Made by a program: the position numbers and the translations under genes. This document shows positions 43,969 through 52,986 of a stretch of 53,866 nt of DNA, piece after piece. Every line of letters begins with the position of its first letter. Positions within the stretch are counted from its first letter, which is position 1. The stretch spans positions 1-53,866 of the forward strand of contig CACOJW010000009.1 in assembly GCA_902627615.1 (NCBI GenBank), written 5' to 3'. The notes beneath the pieces were generated by a model, which ran no database searches, was not told where the DNA came from, and worked only from the letters and a program-made list of their open reading frames with translations. The stretch is from an uncultured marine group III euryarchaeote. GTDB lineage: Archaea > Thermoplasmatota > Poseidoniia > MGIII > CG-Epi1.

Positions 43969-43990
43969 ACAAACATTAGATAGGAATTTA

Positions 43991-44653
43991 ATGGAAGAAC
44001 CAGAACTTCGCGTAGGTGGATGGGAAAAAGAAGGCAGGAGTCGGTGGTTGAAAAGAATTTTTAGCTTACTTATGGTCTTCACTCTAGCCTTCTTACTACT
44101 TGGACCTTCTGTCATAAATTATAATCCTGCTTATATTCCCTCTAATTCGCTTTATTTAGAAAACGGAACATGGAACGGTCCTTTTGATATAAACTATTCT
44201 AAGGAATTTGCAGGCCATCTAAAAATTTCAAGTGTGACATACGAAAGTTCTGACGGAAAATCAGGTAAGTTAAAAATTATTTCAATTAGCTCGTTGGCAA
44301 ATTTAGAAGATGTGGATTTTCAAAATCGTATTGTTGACAAAGTAAAAGAAGAAGCAAAGAACGAGAAATTACAAATTCAAGGTAATGGAAAAATACTAAA
44401 TGATGAAGATGTTAAACTACCTCCTGGATTTAAGATATATCAATGGGAATCAAATACAATGCAAGGTAATGGCTTTTTTAAAGATACTTCGGAAACTATA
44501 CTCATTAAGGCCATTGTATGGAATGAGAAAGATCAAAATATAGTTGCCAATAGTGATGTGTTAAGACAATACCAAACTGTACTCTGTATTATATTTGCAA
44601 TCGACGGAAGTAGTATAACTCAAGCTACTAAATTGATAGAGGATGTGATATAG
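43991..44653 (+). CDS. Unknown exported protein with N-terminal signal anchor
   Basis: A 220-aa protein that I do not recognise. A charged start is followed by one hydrophobic helix at about 22-40; the rest (45-220) is a beta-rich globular domain with few cysteines and a central Lys/Glu-rich region. It probably faces outside the membrane. The TFS gene begins one base after its stop, so the two are likely co-transcribed, but this does not reveal its role. Confidence 0.72.
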   Translation: MEEPELRVGGWEKEGRSRWLKRIFSLLMVFTLAFLLLGPSVINYNPAYIPSNSLYLENGTWNGPFDINYSKEFAGHLKISSVTYESSDGKSGKLKIISISSLANLEDVDFQNRIVDKVKEEAKNEKLQIQGNGKILNDEDVKLPPGFKIYQWESNTMQGNGFFKDTSETILIKAIVWNEKDQNIVANSDVLRQYQTVLCIIFAIDGSSITQATKLIEDVI

Positions 44654-44654
44654 G

Positions 44655-44963
44655 ATGTTTTGTCCAAAATGTAAGGCAATGCTTAGCCTGAATAGAGCGA
44701 CTGGCCAAAGAGAGTGTAAAAGACCTAATTGCAATTATTCCGAAGATAAAGGCGAAGAAATCATAACTAAAAGAAAGCAAAAAGATAAGGAAATGGTTGT
44801 TACTGAAGGAATAGAAGGCACGTTACCTACTACAAAGATAATCTGTAGCAAATGCAAAAATAACGAAGCTACTTTTTATCTTAGGCAAACTAGGGCTGCT
44901 GATGAACCTACAACTCGCTTCTATCAATGTACTAAGTGCAAACATAGATGGAGAGAATACTAA
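44655..44963 (+). CDS. tfs: Transcription factor S (TFIIS-like transcript cleavage factor)
   Basis: A 102-aa protein that enters the RNA polymerase channel and triggers cleavage of backtracked RNA. The N-terminal zinc ribbon uses C3/C6 and C21/C26, and the C-terminal ribbon C64/C67 and C92/C95. The loop carries the acidic pair D83/E84 in the QTRAADEP motif, a slight variant of the common QTRSADEP. It follows the signal-anchored gene with one base between and overlaps the convergent propeller gene by 4 bp. Confidence 0.94.
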   Translation: MFCPKCKAMLSLNRATGQRECKRPNCNYSEDKGEEIITKRKQKDKEMVVTEGIEGTLPTTKIICSKCKNNEATFYLRQTRAADEPTTRFYQCTKCKHRWREY

Positions 44964-47332
44964 ACCAATCTACCATTTGAAGCTAATAATTTCTTTTTCA
45001 AGAAAGATAATATTTCTTCCCTAATTTCTGTAGATTTATCTACGCTCGACGAATGGCAAATTAATTCGAGGGCAGTTTTAAGAGATTCTTCATTACCTAG
45101 AACTCGTAAAAAAATCATACATAAATACATTGATTCGTCTAGTGTAGATTGGGCTGAGTAATACATAATTGAACGCGTTTCTTCAAAGCGACTGTCGCAA
45201 AGCTGTAACCCCGAAATGTCACGTGCTAAATTGACTATTTTCTTTATAGACAAACCTTCAATGTTAAGAACGGAATGAGACGTACTATCCTTATACTTTA
45301 ATCTTAGAGAATCGTGTTTTTCTGGTGTAAGCTTTACAGGCTTAATATGGCATCCTAAAAAATTTGATTCAGATTCCCCCAGCCAGATTGTATGAGATCT
45401 AGATAAATCATCATCATATTGTAATACCATTGCTACTTTAGTCAACGATCGATTGAGGGGTGTAAAACTAAATGATGGTGTGAACAATTCACCTGGTTTC
45501 AAATGATCTAACCGAAAAACACCTGAGGGAGGTTCCAATAGACTAATTCCTTGACCTTCTAATTTGAGACGTAAAATAATATTATCTAATTTCTTTTTAG
45601 ATTTATTTTTTATTTCTAAATTTAAAAAAACGTCATCTGAAGATGTAAACTCACTAGAAGAAAGCGAAAATACGTCCTGATTTTCTGTATAATCAATAAA
45701 TGCCATATGATTATCTATCATATCGTTTATCACTCTTATTTTTGAAATGCGAATTTCTGAACTACTATTATAATTTGATAGAAAAGCTTGAGGATTTGAA
45801 ATTAAATCTCCAGTTTTAAGCCACTGAAGAACCAAATTTTTGATATTAACTTCTAAAGATTTTATGTCCTTCTCTAAATTACTGTGAAGAGATTTAAGAG
45901 AGTCTATTTCGATTAAAATACCTTCTTTAGCATCTCTAATGAAATTATCTGGTTTGATTGAATCTAAATCATTATCTTTTGAATTTTCATAGTTGTTCAA
46001 TTTTGTAACTAGGTTATTAGCTCTATGCAGTGACGAAGTAATGAATGAAAAATCTTGTAAATCTGTGTAGAATGAATAATAGGGATAAAGTAAGGGAAGC
46101 ATTTCATCAGTTTGGGCGCCTTGCAAACCCAAAATATTCATGAAAGAAGGTAACGCATCTAGATAACCGACATGTCTTTTCTTCAAAACTGATAAACGAT
46201 TATATGTTTTAGCGATTAAATCAAATGATTGCTTTACTGATTCAAAATTTCCCGATTGAAGAGACATAGATTGATCTATATCGTGTCTTAGATTATCAAC
46301 GTAGCTTTCGTGTATTGATACTTTTTCAAGAAGACTTTCTGCATTATCTATTACTGATTGAATTTGGACCCTTAGGAAACCTTCATTTTGGAACCAATGA
46401 ACTTTAGACTCTGAGACGATTATTACGTCACCACCATAGTTAGCGAATGTAAAATTAACAATTTTTTCCCTAGCTTGATACGACCAAGCCTGCTTGCCAT
46501 TAACATCTATGACATGAAAAGCTTTGTTGGAAGATACGCCAATCATTTCACCTGACTCGATTACAGATACATTATCAAAATTCTCTCTCGATGTATACTC
46601 CCAAAGTTTATCTCCATTCCTGTCTTGACAGAATAAATTATTAGAATCTAACACAAATATTTGCTTTATGCCTTCATTTGAAAAATTCATACTATTTATT
46701 GGGTAGCTTTTTTTCCACAGCATGCTACCTGAATAAGAAAATGAAGCCATCTCTTCATCTGACAATGCAATTATACTATCTTTGGAATTATATATCTCAG
46801 AATAATCATTTACTTTTACTCTTGTTAACTCACTATTTTCGTTGATAATGTTTATTGAATTCTGGGTCAAAACTGCAATATTACTATTAGACTCAGACAA
46901 AGATATTATATCTGAATCTAAAGAAATAGTATCTTCAATCTCGCCAAATCTGTTAACTGTTTTTAAATTATTGCCAACGGAAAATATAATTTTATTTTCA
47001 GTATTTTTATTTACAAAAATACTTTCTTCATTGATTTCAGTAATTTTCCACTTGACTTCGCCCCATCTTGTGTAACATCTTAAAGAGTCTGATAAAAGAA
47101 CTATAATTCTGCTAGCATCATCTGCTACGACTACTTTTTTACCGCCCGTAAGCTGAACCGTTTCAATCAATTCCCTATTACTAAAAATATTAATATTAGA
47201 ATCTGTTAAAACCACTACTAAATTTCCACGATGACTTGATGAAGAGTCAATTACTGACCCCTCTACTGAATGCCTTGCAATAAGTTTGACGGGCTTCCAT
47301 TGATCATTTTTAACAGACGTACTTCGCAGCAT
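44960..47332 (-). CDS. Large cytosolic protein: beta-propeller, coiled coil and beta-sandwich
   Basis: A 790-aa protein of unknown role. About 1-310 has propeller blades with recurring Trp strands (VKWKI, LWKKS, LWEYT, AWSYQ). Residues 320-540 are helical and predicted coiled coil. About 570-680 is a beta-sandwich that reads like an appendage or Ig-like domain, and the end is a helical bundle. No signal peptide or membrane segment is seen. I start at ATG 47332 because a TTG at 47380 lies upstream of a TATA-like CTTATACATA (about 47365-47374). The architecture resembles scaffolding or coat-like proteins but homology is not shown. Confidence 0.72.
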   Translation of the reverse strand: MLRSTSVKNDQWKPVKLIARHSVEGSVIDSSSSHRGNLVVVLTDSNINIFSNRELIETVQLTGGKKVVVADDASRIIVLLSDSLRCYTRWGEVKWKITEINEESIFVNKNTENKIIFSVGNNLKTVNRFGEIEDTISLDSDIISLSESNSNIAVLTQNSINIINENSELTRVKVNDYSEIYNSKDSIIALSDEEMASFSYSGSMLWKKSYPINSMNFSNEGIKQIFVLDSNNLFCQDRNGDKLWEYTSRENFDNVSVIESGEMIGVSSNKAFHVIDVNGKQAWSYQAREKIVNFTFANYGGDVIIVSESKVHWFQNEGFLRVQIQSVIDNAESLLEKVSIHESYVDNLRHDIDQSMSLQSGNFESVKQSFDLIAKTYNRLSVLKKRHVGYLDALPSFMNILGLQGAQTDEMLPLLYPYYSFYTDLQDFSFITSSLHRANNLVTKLNNYENSKDNDLDSIKPDNFIRDAKEGILIEIDSLKSLHSNLEKDIKSLEVNIKNLVLQWLKTGDLISNPQAFLSNYNSSSEIRISKIRVINDMIDNHMAFIDYTENQDVFSLSSSEFTSSDDVFLNLEIKNKSKKKLDNIILRLKLEGQGISLLEPPSGVFRLDHLKPGELFTPSFSFTPLNRSLTKVAMVLQYDDDLSRSHTIWLGESESNFLGCHIKPVKLTPEKHDSLRLKYKDSTSHSVLNIEGLSIKKIVNLARDISGLQLCDSRFEETRSIMYYSAQSTLDESMYLCMIFLRVLGNEESLKTALELICHSSSVDKSTEIREEILSFLKKKLLASNGRLV

Positions 47333-47396
47333 TTTTTTTATCAATCTTCCATCTAGATAGTTACCTATGTATAAGCCCAAATAAGAACTAAATGGG

Positions 47397-47473
47397 TGGA
47401 GCCACCGGAGGGATTTGAACCCTCGGCCTGCTGATTACAAGTCAGCCGCTCAACCGGGCTAAGCTACGGTGGC
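47397..47473 (-). tRNA. tRNA-Thr (TGT), CCA encoded
   Basis: The acceptor stem GCCACCG (47467-47473) pairs with 47401-47407. The anticodon stem GCTGA/TCAGC holds the loop CTTGTAA, so the anticodon is TGT; the T-stem is GAGGG/CCCTC. No intron is present. The discriminator is U and CCA is encoded at 47397-47399. Confidence 0.95.
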
Positions 47474-47560
47474 TCAAACCCCTTTCAAGCCTACTGAACA
47501 AAAGGTTTACCCAGTTATCACCAATAATTCATTGATAGGAAACTCAAAAAAGCCGAACAG

Positions 47561-47568
47561 TATATATA
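47561..47568 (+). promoter_or_regulatory. TATA box of the S12-S7-EF-2 operon
   Basis: TATATATA preceded by a GC-containing BRE-like stretch. Transcription should begin near 47590, giving a short leader before the S12 GTG at 47619. Confidence 0.6.
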
Positions 47569-47588
47569 CAGCCCCCTTCTCGCGAGCA

Positions 47589-47612
47589 TTCCTGATTCTT
47601 CAGGAAGGAGAT
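47589..47612 (+). promoter_or_regulatory. S12 leader hairpin overlapping the Shine-Dalgarno
   Basis: Perfect 7-bp arms TTCCTGA (47589-47595) and TCAGGAA (47600-47606) enclose the tetraloop TTCT. The right arm runs into AAGGAGAT (47605-47612), the ribosome-binding site 6 nt before GTG 47619. Folding would hide the first two bases of the site; it could also be a protein-binding palindrome at the transcription start. Confidence 0.45.
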
Positions 47613-47618
47613 AAACGA

Positions 47619-48047
47619 GTGGCGAAAGGACTTTACACAGCATCTGGACAGCGCAATAAACGTCAGAAACACAGATGGAACGATAGATACTACCGTAAGA
47701 GAGCTATGAAGTTAAAAGAAAAAGCTGATCCCTTACAAGGAGCTCCACAAGCTAAGGGCATCGTAGTTGAAAAAGTGGGGGTTGAGGCAAAGCAGCCTAA
47801 CTCTGGTATCAGAAAATGTGTAAGAGTTCAATTAATCAAAAATGGAAGACAAGTAACTGCTCTCGCTCCTGGTAACCTTGCAATAAGTTTCATCGATGAG
47901 CATGATGAAGTAGTTATTGAAGGAGTAGGTGGCCGAATGGGGAGATCCTACGGAGACTTGTCTGGAGTCAGATACAGAGTTGCTAAAGTTAACAACGTTT
48001 CCTTAAAAGAGATGGTCCGTGGTAGAAAAGAGAAACCAATTAGGTAA
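47619..48047 (+). CDS. rps12: Small-subunit ribosomal protein S12 (uS12)
   Basis: A 142-aa decoding-centre ribosomal protein starting at GTG 47619 with AAGGAGAT upstream; a longer frame from 47469 would run into tRNA-Thr and is rejected. The [17 protein letters not shown] start and the [15 protein letters not shown] loop, which contacts the A site, are standard. First gene of the archaeal str-like operon. Confidence 0.95.
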   Translation: MAKGLYTASGQRNKRQKHRWNDRYYRKRAMKLKEKADPLQGAPQAKGIVVEKVGVEAKQPNSGIRKCVRVQLIKNGRQVTALAPGNLAISFIDEHDEVVIEGVGGRMGRSYGDLSGVRYRVAKVNNVSLKEMVRGRKEKPIR

Positions 48048-48049
48048 AT

Positions 48050-48670
48050 ATGTCTGAAGTGGAAGAAAATATTGTTGAGGAAGAGGTCGTTTCGGAACCT
48101 GATATGCCAATTGTACCTTTATTCGGTAAGTGGGATTTATCTGAAGTAAATATAGAAGATACGACGCTTGAAAAATATATTAATTTAGATGCTTTTCAAG
48201 TTCCACATACTGGAGGAAGACATTCTAAGAAGAGATTTGGAAGGCGGAATCTAACTGTCATTGAACGTTTCATTAATAACTTAATGAGGTCTGAAAAATA
48301 CACTGGTAAAAAAGCTCAGGCTTACAACGTTATGAAAAATGCATTCGATATAATTAATTCAAAAAAGAAAGAAAACCCCGCTCAAGTTATGGTGAGAGCC
48401 TTAGAAAACTCAGCCCCTAGAGCTGCGGTTGTTTCTTTAAGATATGGAGGAATTAGGGTATATAGTGGAGTTGATGTTTCTCCGACAAGACGTGTAGATA
48501 CTGCAATACGGAATATTTGTATTGGAGCTATTTCTTCTTCCAAAAAGCAGCGTTCTATTGAAAATTCACTTTCAAAGGAATTAATGCTTGCAGCCGATGC
48601 AAATCCCGACTCTTATGCAGTCGGCAAAAAAGAAGAAATTGAACGTCAAGCTGAAGCTGCACACAACTAA
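48050..48670 (+). CDS. rps7: Small-subunit ribosomal protein S7 (uS7)
   Basis: A 206-aa 16S-rRNA-binding protein of the small-subunit head. An acidic N-terminal extension (1-25) precedes the fold that begins at LFGKW; the GRRNLTVIERFINNLMR and RYGGIRVYSGVDVSPTRR segments are typical of archaeal S7. It starts 2 bp after S12 and ends 11 bp before aEF-2. Confidence 0.95.
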   Translation: MSEVEENIVEEEVVSEPDMPIVPLFGKWDLSEVNIEDTTLEKYINLDAFQVPHTGGRHSKKRFGRRNLTVIERFINNLMRSEKYTGKKAQAYNVMKNAFDIINSKKKENPAQVMVRALENSAPRAAVVSLRYGGIRVYSGVDVSPTRRVDTAIRNICIGAISSSKKQRSIENSLSKELMLAADANPDSYAVGKKEEIERQAEAAHN

Positions 48671-48681
48671 AGTGATTAAAA

Positions 48682-50877
48682 ATGGGCCGTAAAGAAGACA
48701 ACATAAAGCGTGCAACCGCTTTGTTCACCAAGCTAGATAACATACGCAACATTGGAACTGCTGCGCATATTGACCATGGTAAGACTACCTTATCTGATAA
48801 TTTAATCTTTGGAGCTGGGATGATGTCTGAAGATTTAGCCGGCAAACAATTAATGCTTGATTTCGATGAACAAGAATCTGCCAGGGGAATAACCATAAAC
48901 GCTGCAAATGCATCTATGGTTCACGAGCACAAGGGTGAAGATTACTTAATTAATTTGATCGACACGCCAGGGCATGTAGATTTTGGTGGCGACGTTACAA
49001 GAGCTATGAGAGCTTTAGATGGTGTTATAATTGTTGTTTGTGCTGTAGAAGGAATAATGCCACAAACTGAGACAGTTATTAGACAAGCCCTAAAAGAAAA
49101 AGTTAAACCTGTTTTATTCATAAACAAAGTAGATCGATTAATCGCTGAACTTCAAGTCACTCCCGATGACATGATGCAGAGATTTGGTAAGATAATTACT
49201 GAAGTAAACAAGCTTATTGCAAGGATGGTTCCTGATGAATTCAAGAAGGATTGGATGGTGGATGCACAAGCTGGGACTGTAGCTTTTGGATCTGCATACC
49301 ACAATTGGGCAACATCTATTCCTTTTATGGCAAAGAAAAATGTGAACTTCAAACAAATTTATGATTTTATGGAAAATGAGCAAAGAAGAGAATTAGCTCA
49401 AGCTGCACCTCTACATGAGGTATTACTAGACATGATTGTAGAAAAATTACCCTCTGCTAATACAGCTCAAAAATATCGAATACCACATATTTGGAGAGGA
49501 GAGGCTGAGGAAGAAATTGGTCAATCGATGGTGTATGCAAAACCAGATGGTGATTCAGCATTCATGGTAACTAAAGTTGTTTTAGATCCGCACGCCGGTG
49601 AAATTGCGGTTGGAAGACTCTTCTCTGGAACAATTAAGAAAGGTGATCAAATGTATGTTGCTGGAATGCCAAGTGCAAACAGAGTACAATCCGTAGGAAT
49701 GTTTGTTGGAGGTGATCGCATCGCTACAGAGACTGTAACTGCAGGTAATATTATCGCAGTTTCCGGTTTAAGGGATGCTCAGTCTGGATCGACCATTTCA
49801 TCAAATAAAGAGATGACTCCATTCGAACGTATAGTTCACAATTCTGATCCCGTTGTTACCACTGCAATTGAAGCAAAACATACCAAAGATTTACCTAAGT
49901 TGGTTGAAGTTCTTCGAGCAGTTGCTAAATCTGATCCTTCTATCCAAATTGATAGTAATCTAGAAACTGGTGAACACTTAATGTCTGGAATGGGAGAATT
50001 GCACTTAGAAATTACTGAATATAGAATTAGAAATGAACACGGTGTTGAGATTACTACGTCACCTCCTATTGTTGTCTATCGTGAAACTGTTGCTATGAGT
50101 TCACCTGGAGACTTTGAGGGTAAATCCCCTAATAAACATAATCGATTTTACATCACTGTTGAACCATTAGAAGACGATGTTCGAGAAGCTATTGTAGATG
50201 GAACCATCCCCTCTGGAAATATTAAAAAGTCAAAAGAGGTCGCCCGACAATTGATTGATATGGGATGGTCAAAGGTCCACGGAAGAGGTGTACTATGTAT
50301 CGAAAATGGTTGTGTATTTGTAGATGCTACAAAAGGAATTCAGAACCTATTTGAAACACGTGAGTTGCTAATTGAAGCTTTTAATGAAGTAGTCAAAAGA
50401 GGACCAAGAGCTAACGAAAAAATGATGGGGGTTAAAATTATTTTGAATGATGCCAAGCTTCATGAAGATGCTATCCACAGAGGGCCTGCCCAAACCATAC
50501 CAGCTGTAAGAAATGGTATCAACGGTGCACTAGTTTCAGCTGGCGTGTCTCTATTGGAGCCAAAGCAAAATGTTTACATCAATGTCCCACAAGAATTAAT
50601 GGGTTCTGTAACTGGTGAAATGTCTCAAAGAAGGGCTGAAATTGCAGGTATGGAAACTGAAGGCGATATGGCAGTAATCACTGCAAAGGCACCTGTCAAA
50701 GAAATGTTTGGATTTGCAAGTGAAATTCGTTCTGCAACTGGGGGAAGGGCTCTTTGGAGTACTGAATTTGCAGGCTATGAAGCCTTGCCAAGAGAGTTAA
50801 TTGACGGAATAACTGAAGATATTAGAAAGCGTAAAGGCTTGAAAGCTGAAATGCCAAGACCTGAAAATTACGCTTAA
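48682..50877 (+). CDS. fusA: Elongation factor 2 (aEF-2)
   Basis: A 731-aa translocation GTPase. The P-loop AHIDHGKT is at 28-35, switch II is DTPGHVDFGG, and NKVD completes the G domain. H599 in AIHRGPAQ is the diphthamide site, so diphthamide modification is expected. Length and domain order (I-V) are complete. No intein is present. It ends the S12-S7-EF2 block; EF-1alpha, which often follows directly, is separated by two other genes here. Confidence 0.97.
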   Translation: MGRKEDNIKRATALFTKLDNIRNIGTAAHIDHGKTTLSDNLIFGAGMMSEDLAGKQLMLDFDEQESARGITINAANASMVHEHKGEDYLINLIDTPGHVDFGGDVTRAMRALDGVIIVVCAVEGIMPQTETVIRQALKEKVKPVLFINKVDRLIAELQVTPDDMMQRFGKIITEVNKLIARMVPDEFKKDWMVDAQAGTVAFGSAYHNWATSIPFMAKKNVNFKQIYDFMENEQRRELAQAAPLHEVLLDMIVEKLPSANTAQKYRIPHIWRGEAEEEIGQSMVYAKPDGDSAFMVTKVVLDPHAGEIAVGRLFSGTIKKGDQMYVAGMPSANRVQSVGMFVGGDRIATETVTAGNIIAVSGLRDAQSGSTISSNKEMTPFERIVHNSDPVVTTAIEAKHTKDLPKLVEVLRAVAKSDPSIQIDSNLETGEHLMSGMGELHLEITEYRIRNEHGVEITTSPPIVVYRETVAMSSPGDFEGKSPNKHNRFYITVEPLEDDVREAIVDGTIPSGNIKKSKEVARQLIDMGWSKVHGRGVLCIENGCVFVDATKGIQNLFETRELLIEAFNEVVKRGPRANEKMMGVKIILNDAKLHEDAIHRGPAQTIPAVRNGINGALVSAGVSLLEPKQNVYINVPQELMGSVTGEMSQRRAEIAGMETEGDMAVITAKAPVKEMFGFASEIRSATGGRALWSTEFAGYEALPRELIDGITEDIRKRKGLKAEMPRPENYA

Positions 50878-50900
50878 TCTTTCTTACTAATAAAAAACCA

Positions 50901-50909
50901 TAATATATA
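50901..50909 (+). promoter_or_regulatory. TATA-like box of the AIM24 gene
   Basis: TAATATATA is centred 24 nt before ATG 50929 and 12 nt before ATG 50917, favouring the shorter start. Confidence 0.45.
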
Positions 50910-50928
50910 GCAGTGCATGATGAACTGC

Positions 50929-51615
50929 ATGGTCCAATACGAAGTTGTAAAAAAAGAAGGATTAAAAATGATTAAAGCTACACTAAATGGTGAAACATTT
51001 AGTGCTGAAGCTGGTGCTTTACATTACATGCAAGGTAATGTTCAATTAGTTGCTAAATCTGCAGGCGGAGTTGGAGGAATGTTTAAGGCTGCCTTAGGTG
51101 GGCAAAGCATAGTAAGGCCTCAATACTCCGGAACTGGTGAAGTATTTCTAGGCCCTCCGATTTTTGGAGAATACAACATCTTAGAACTCAATGGTGACGG
51201 ATGGGTATTAGATGATGGTGCATATGTTTGCTCGGATCAAGGAATCAAACTAGATATCATTCGTAACAGTTTGTGGACTAGCACTTTTGGAGGAGAAAGT
51301 ATGTTCCAGACAGTTGTTCGCGGACATGGAACTGTTGTCTACCAATCTGAAGGGCCTGTAGAAGAAATAATACTGGATAATGATACCTTAAGTGTTGATG
51401 GAAGTTTTGCTGTCGCAAGAACTGAATCGCTTGAATTTAGTGTTGAAAGGGCAACTAAAAGTTTCTTTGGAAGTAAGATGTCTGGAGAAGGCTTTCTTAA
51501 CGTCATGAGAGGCTCTGGAAAAGTTATGCTAGCTCCAGTTCCAAACAGAGATGTAAACTTAATTAACCAAGTAAGAGGAATTGGTGGTCATATAATTTCT
51601 CGATTATCTAAATAA
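50929..51615 (+). CDS. AIM24/TIGR00266-family protein
   Basis: A 228-aa all-beta protein. The EAGALHYMQGNVQL start, GGxFKAALGGQS glycine-rich turn, and the NRDVNLINQVRGIGG end are typical of AIM24 (DUF124) proteins, which form trimeric double-stranded beta-helix-like folds and are linked to membranes in other organisms. ATG 50929 is preferred over 50917 because of the TATA spacing. No partner is apparent; function unknown. Confidence 0.83.
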   Translation: MVQYEVVKKEGLKMIKATLNGETFSAEAGALHYMQGNVQLVAKSAGGVGGMFKAALGGQSIVRPQYSGTGEVFLGPPIFGEYNILELNGDGWVLDDGAYVCSDQGIKLDIIRNSLWTSTFGGESMFQTVVRGHGTVVYQSEGPVEEIILDNDTLSVDGSFAVARTESLEFSVERATKSFFGSKMSGEGFLNVMRGSGKVMLAPVPNRDVNLINQVRGIGGHIISRLSK

Positions 51616-51661
51616 AGAACTTATATCTAGGAATTGTAAATAAATCCCGAATTAGCTTATT

Positions 51662-52909
51662 ATGGAAAAAAAGATACCACTGATTAGTCCTGTACTCTTA
51701 GCTGGGTGCTTGATAATTTTAGTTGGTTTTTCCATACGTGCTTCGTATGGTGTATTTCAAATTCCAATTGCTAATGAATTTGGTTGGCCAAGAGCCGAAT
51801 TTAGTCTTGCGATAGCAATACAAAATCTAGCTTGGGGATTTGGTAGCCCTTTTTTTGGAGCAATGGCCGAAAGAATGGGCGATCGAAAAGCAATTATTCT
51901 TGGAGCTATACTTTATGCACTTGGATTAATACTATCTGCCGGAGCAACGACGCCTCTAGAGCACCAAATCTACGAGATAATGGTAGGCTTTGGTATAGCT
52001 GGAACTGGCTTTGGAGTAATTCTAGCAGTTATTGGAAGGGCTAGTTCTGATGAGAATCGTCAGATGAGTCTTGCAATAGCAACTGCCTCAGGTTCAGCAG
52101 GTCAAATTATTGGACCTCCTGTCGCAATAGCACTACTTTCAAACATGACCTGGCAATCTGTTTTCCTCGTTTTTGCAGCTTCAATTTTAGCAGTTGTTCT
52201 ACTACTGCCATTTATGAAAGCACCTGAAGCTGCTAGTAAAGAAGAACTAGAGGAAAGCTTAGGAGATATTCTCAAACTCGCAGCTAAGGACCCCTCATTT
52301 GCAATGATATTTGTGGGATTCTTTGCTTGTGGCTATCAATTAGCATTTATTACAGCTCATTTCCCGGCCCTAGTAACTGAAATGAGTGCGCCAATTGATT
52401 CATCTGGATGGTGCGGAGATTTAGGAATAAAAAATACCGCTGCACTAGGTGGCTTTTCTATTTCCGTAATTGGATTTGCTAACATCATTGGTACCTTAGT
52501 AGCCGGATGGGCTGGAAATAGATATGGAAAAAAATGGTTGCTATCTGGAATATATGCCGGCCGTTCTGTAGCTGCTGCTTGGTTCATTTTGACGCCCATA
52601 ACTGCTGATTCAGTTCTAATATTTTCCTTTGCAATGGGATTCCTATGGCTTGCAACAATTCCACTTACTAGTGGACTGGTTGCACATATTTATGGCCTAA
52701 AATATATGGCAACACTTTATGGAATAGTATTTTTTTCTCACCAACTGGGAAGCTTTGTAGGTGTTTGGCTTGGTGGAATACTATATGATGACTATGGAAC
52801 TTACACCTTTGTTTGGTGGGTTGGAATCGCTGTTGGAATTTTTTCATCAATAATTCATTTACCAATAAAAGAAGAAAACAGAATAAATGAAGATGCTAGC
52901 ATAGTCTAA
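51662..52909 (+). CDS. Major facilitator superfamily transporter
   Basis: A 415-aa carrier with 12 predicted helices. The loop after helix 2 has the AERMGDRK form of the MFS motif A, and an equivalent GNRYGKK follows helix 8. The [15 protein letters not shown] start and the SGLVAHIYG segment resemble the monocarboxylate/oxalate-formate type group. The substrate is uncertain; an organic acid is a guess. It lies between the AIM24 gene and EF-1alpha. Confidence 0.9.
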   Translation: MEKKIPLISPVLLAGCLIILVGFSIRASYGVFQIPIANEFGWPRAEFSLAIAIQNLAWGFGSPFFGAMAERMGDRKAIILGAILYALGLILSAGATTPLEHQIYEIMVGFGIAGTGFGVILAVIGRASSDENRQMSLAIATASGSAGQIIGPPVAIALLSNMTWQSVFLVFAASILAVVLLLPFMKAPEAASKEELEESLGDILKLAAKDPSFAMIFVGFFACGYQLAFITAHFPALVTEMSAPIDSSGWCGDLGIKNTAALGGFSISVIGFANIIGTLVAGWAGNRYGKKWLLSGIYAGRSVAAAWFILTPITADSVLIFSFAMGFLWLATIPLTSGLVAHIYGLKYMATLYGIVFFSHQLGSFVGVWLGGILYDDYGTYTFVWWVGIAVGIFSSIIHLPIKEENRINEDASIV

Positions 52910-52933
52910 TATCCTCTATATTTGAGGGAATCC

Positions 52934-52978
52934 TTTATTTACCCCCTATCCTGCCGAGACATCCATCCCAATGGAGGG
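52934..52978 (+). promoter_or_regulatory. EF-1alpha promoter and leader
   Basis: TTTATTTA (52934-52941) is the probable TATA box. GGAGGG (52973-52978) is a strong Shine-Dalgarno 8 nt before the ATG. Arms TCCAT (52962-52966) and ATGGA (52971-52975) form a small hairpin that would cover part of the Shine-Dalgarno. Confidence 0.5.
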
Positions 52979-52986
52979 AAACAAAA

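Noticed and set aside
47469..47618. Longer S12 reading frame starting at 47469
   Set aside because: It would begin inside tRNA-Thr and add 50 residues unlike any S12; the TATA box, hairpin and Shine-Dalgarno before GTG 47619 define the real start.
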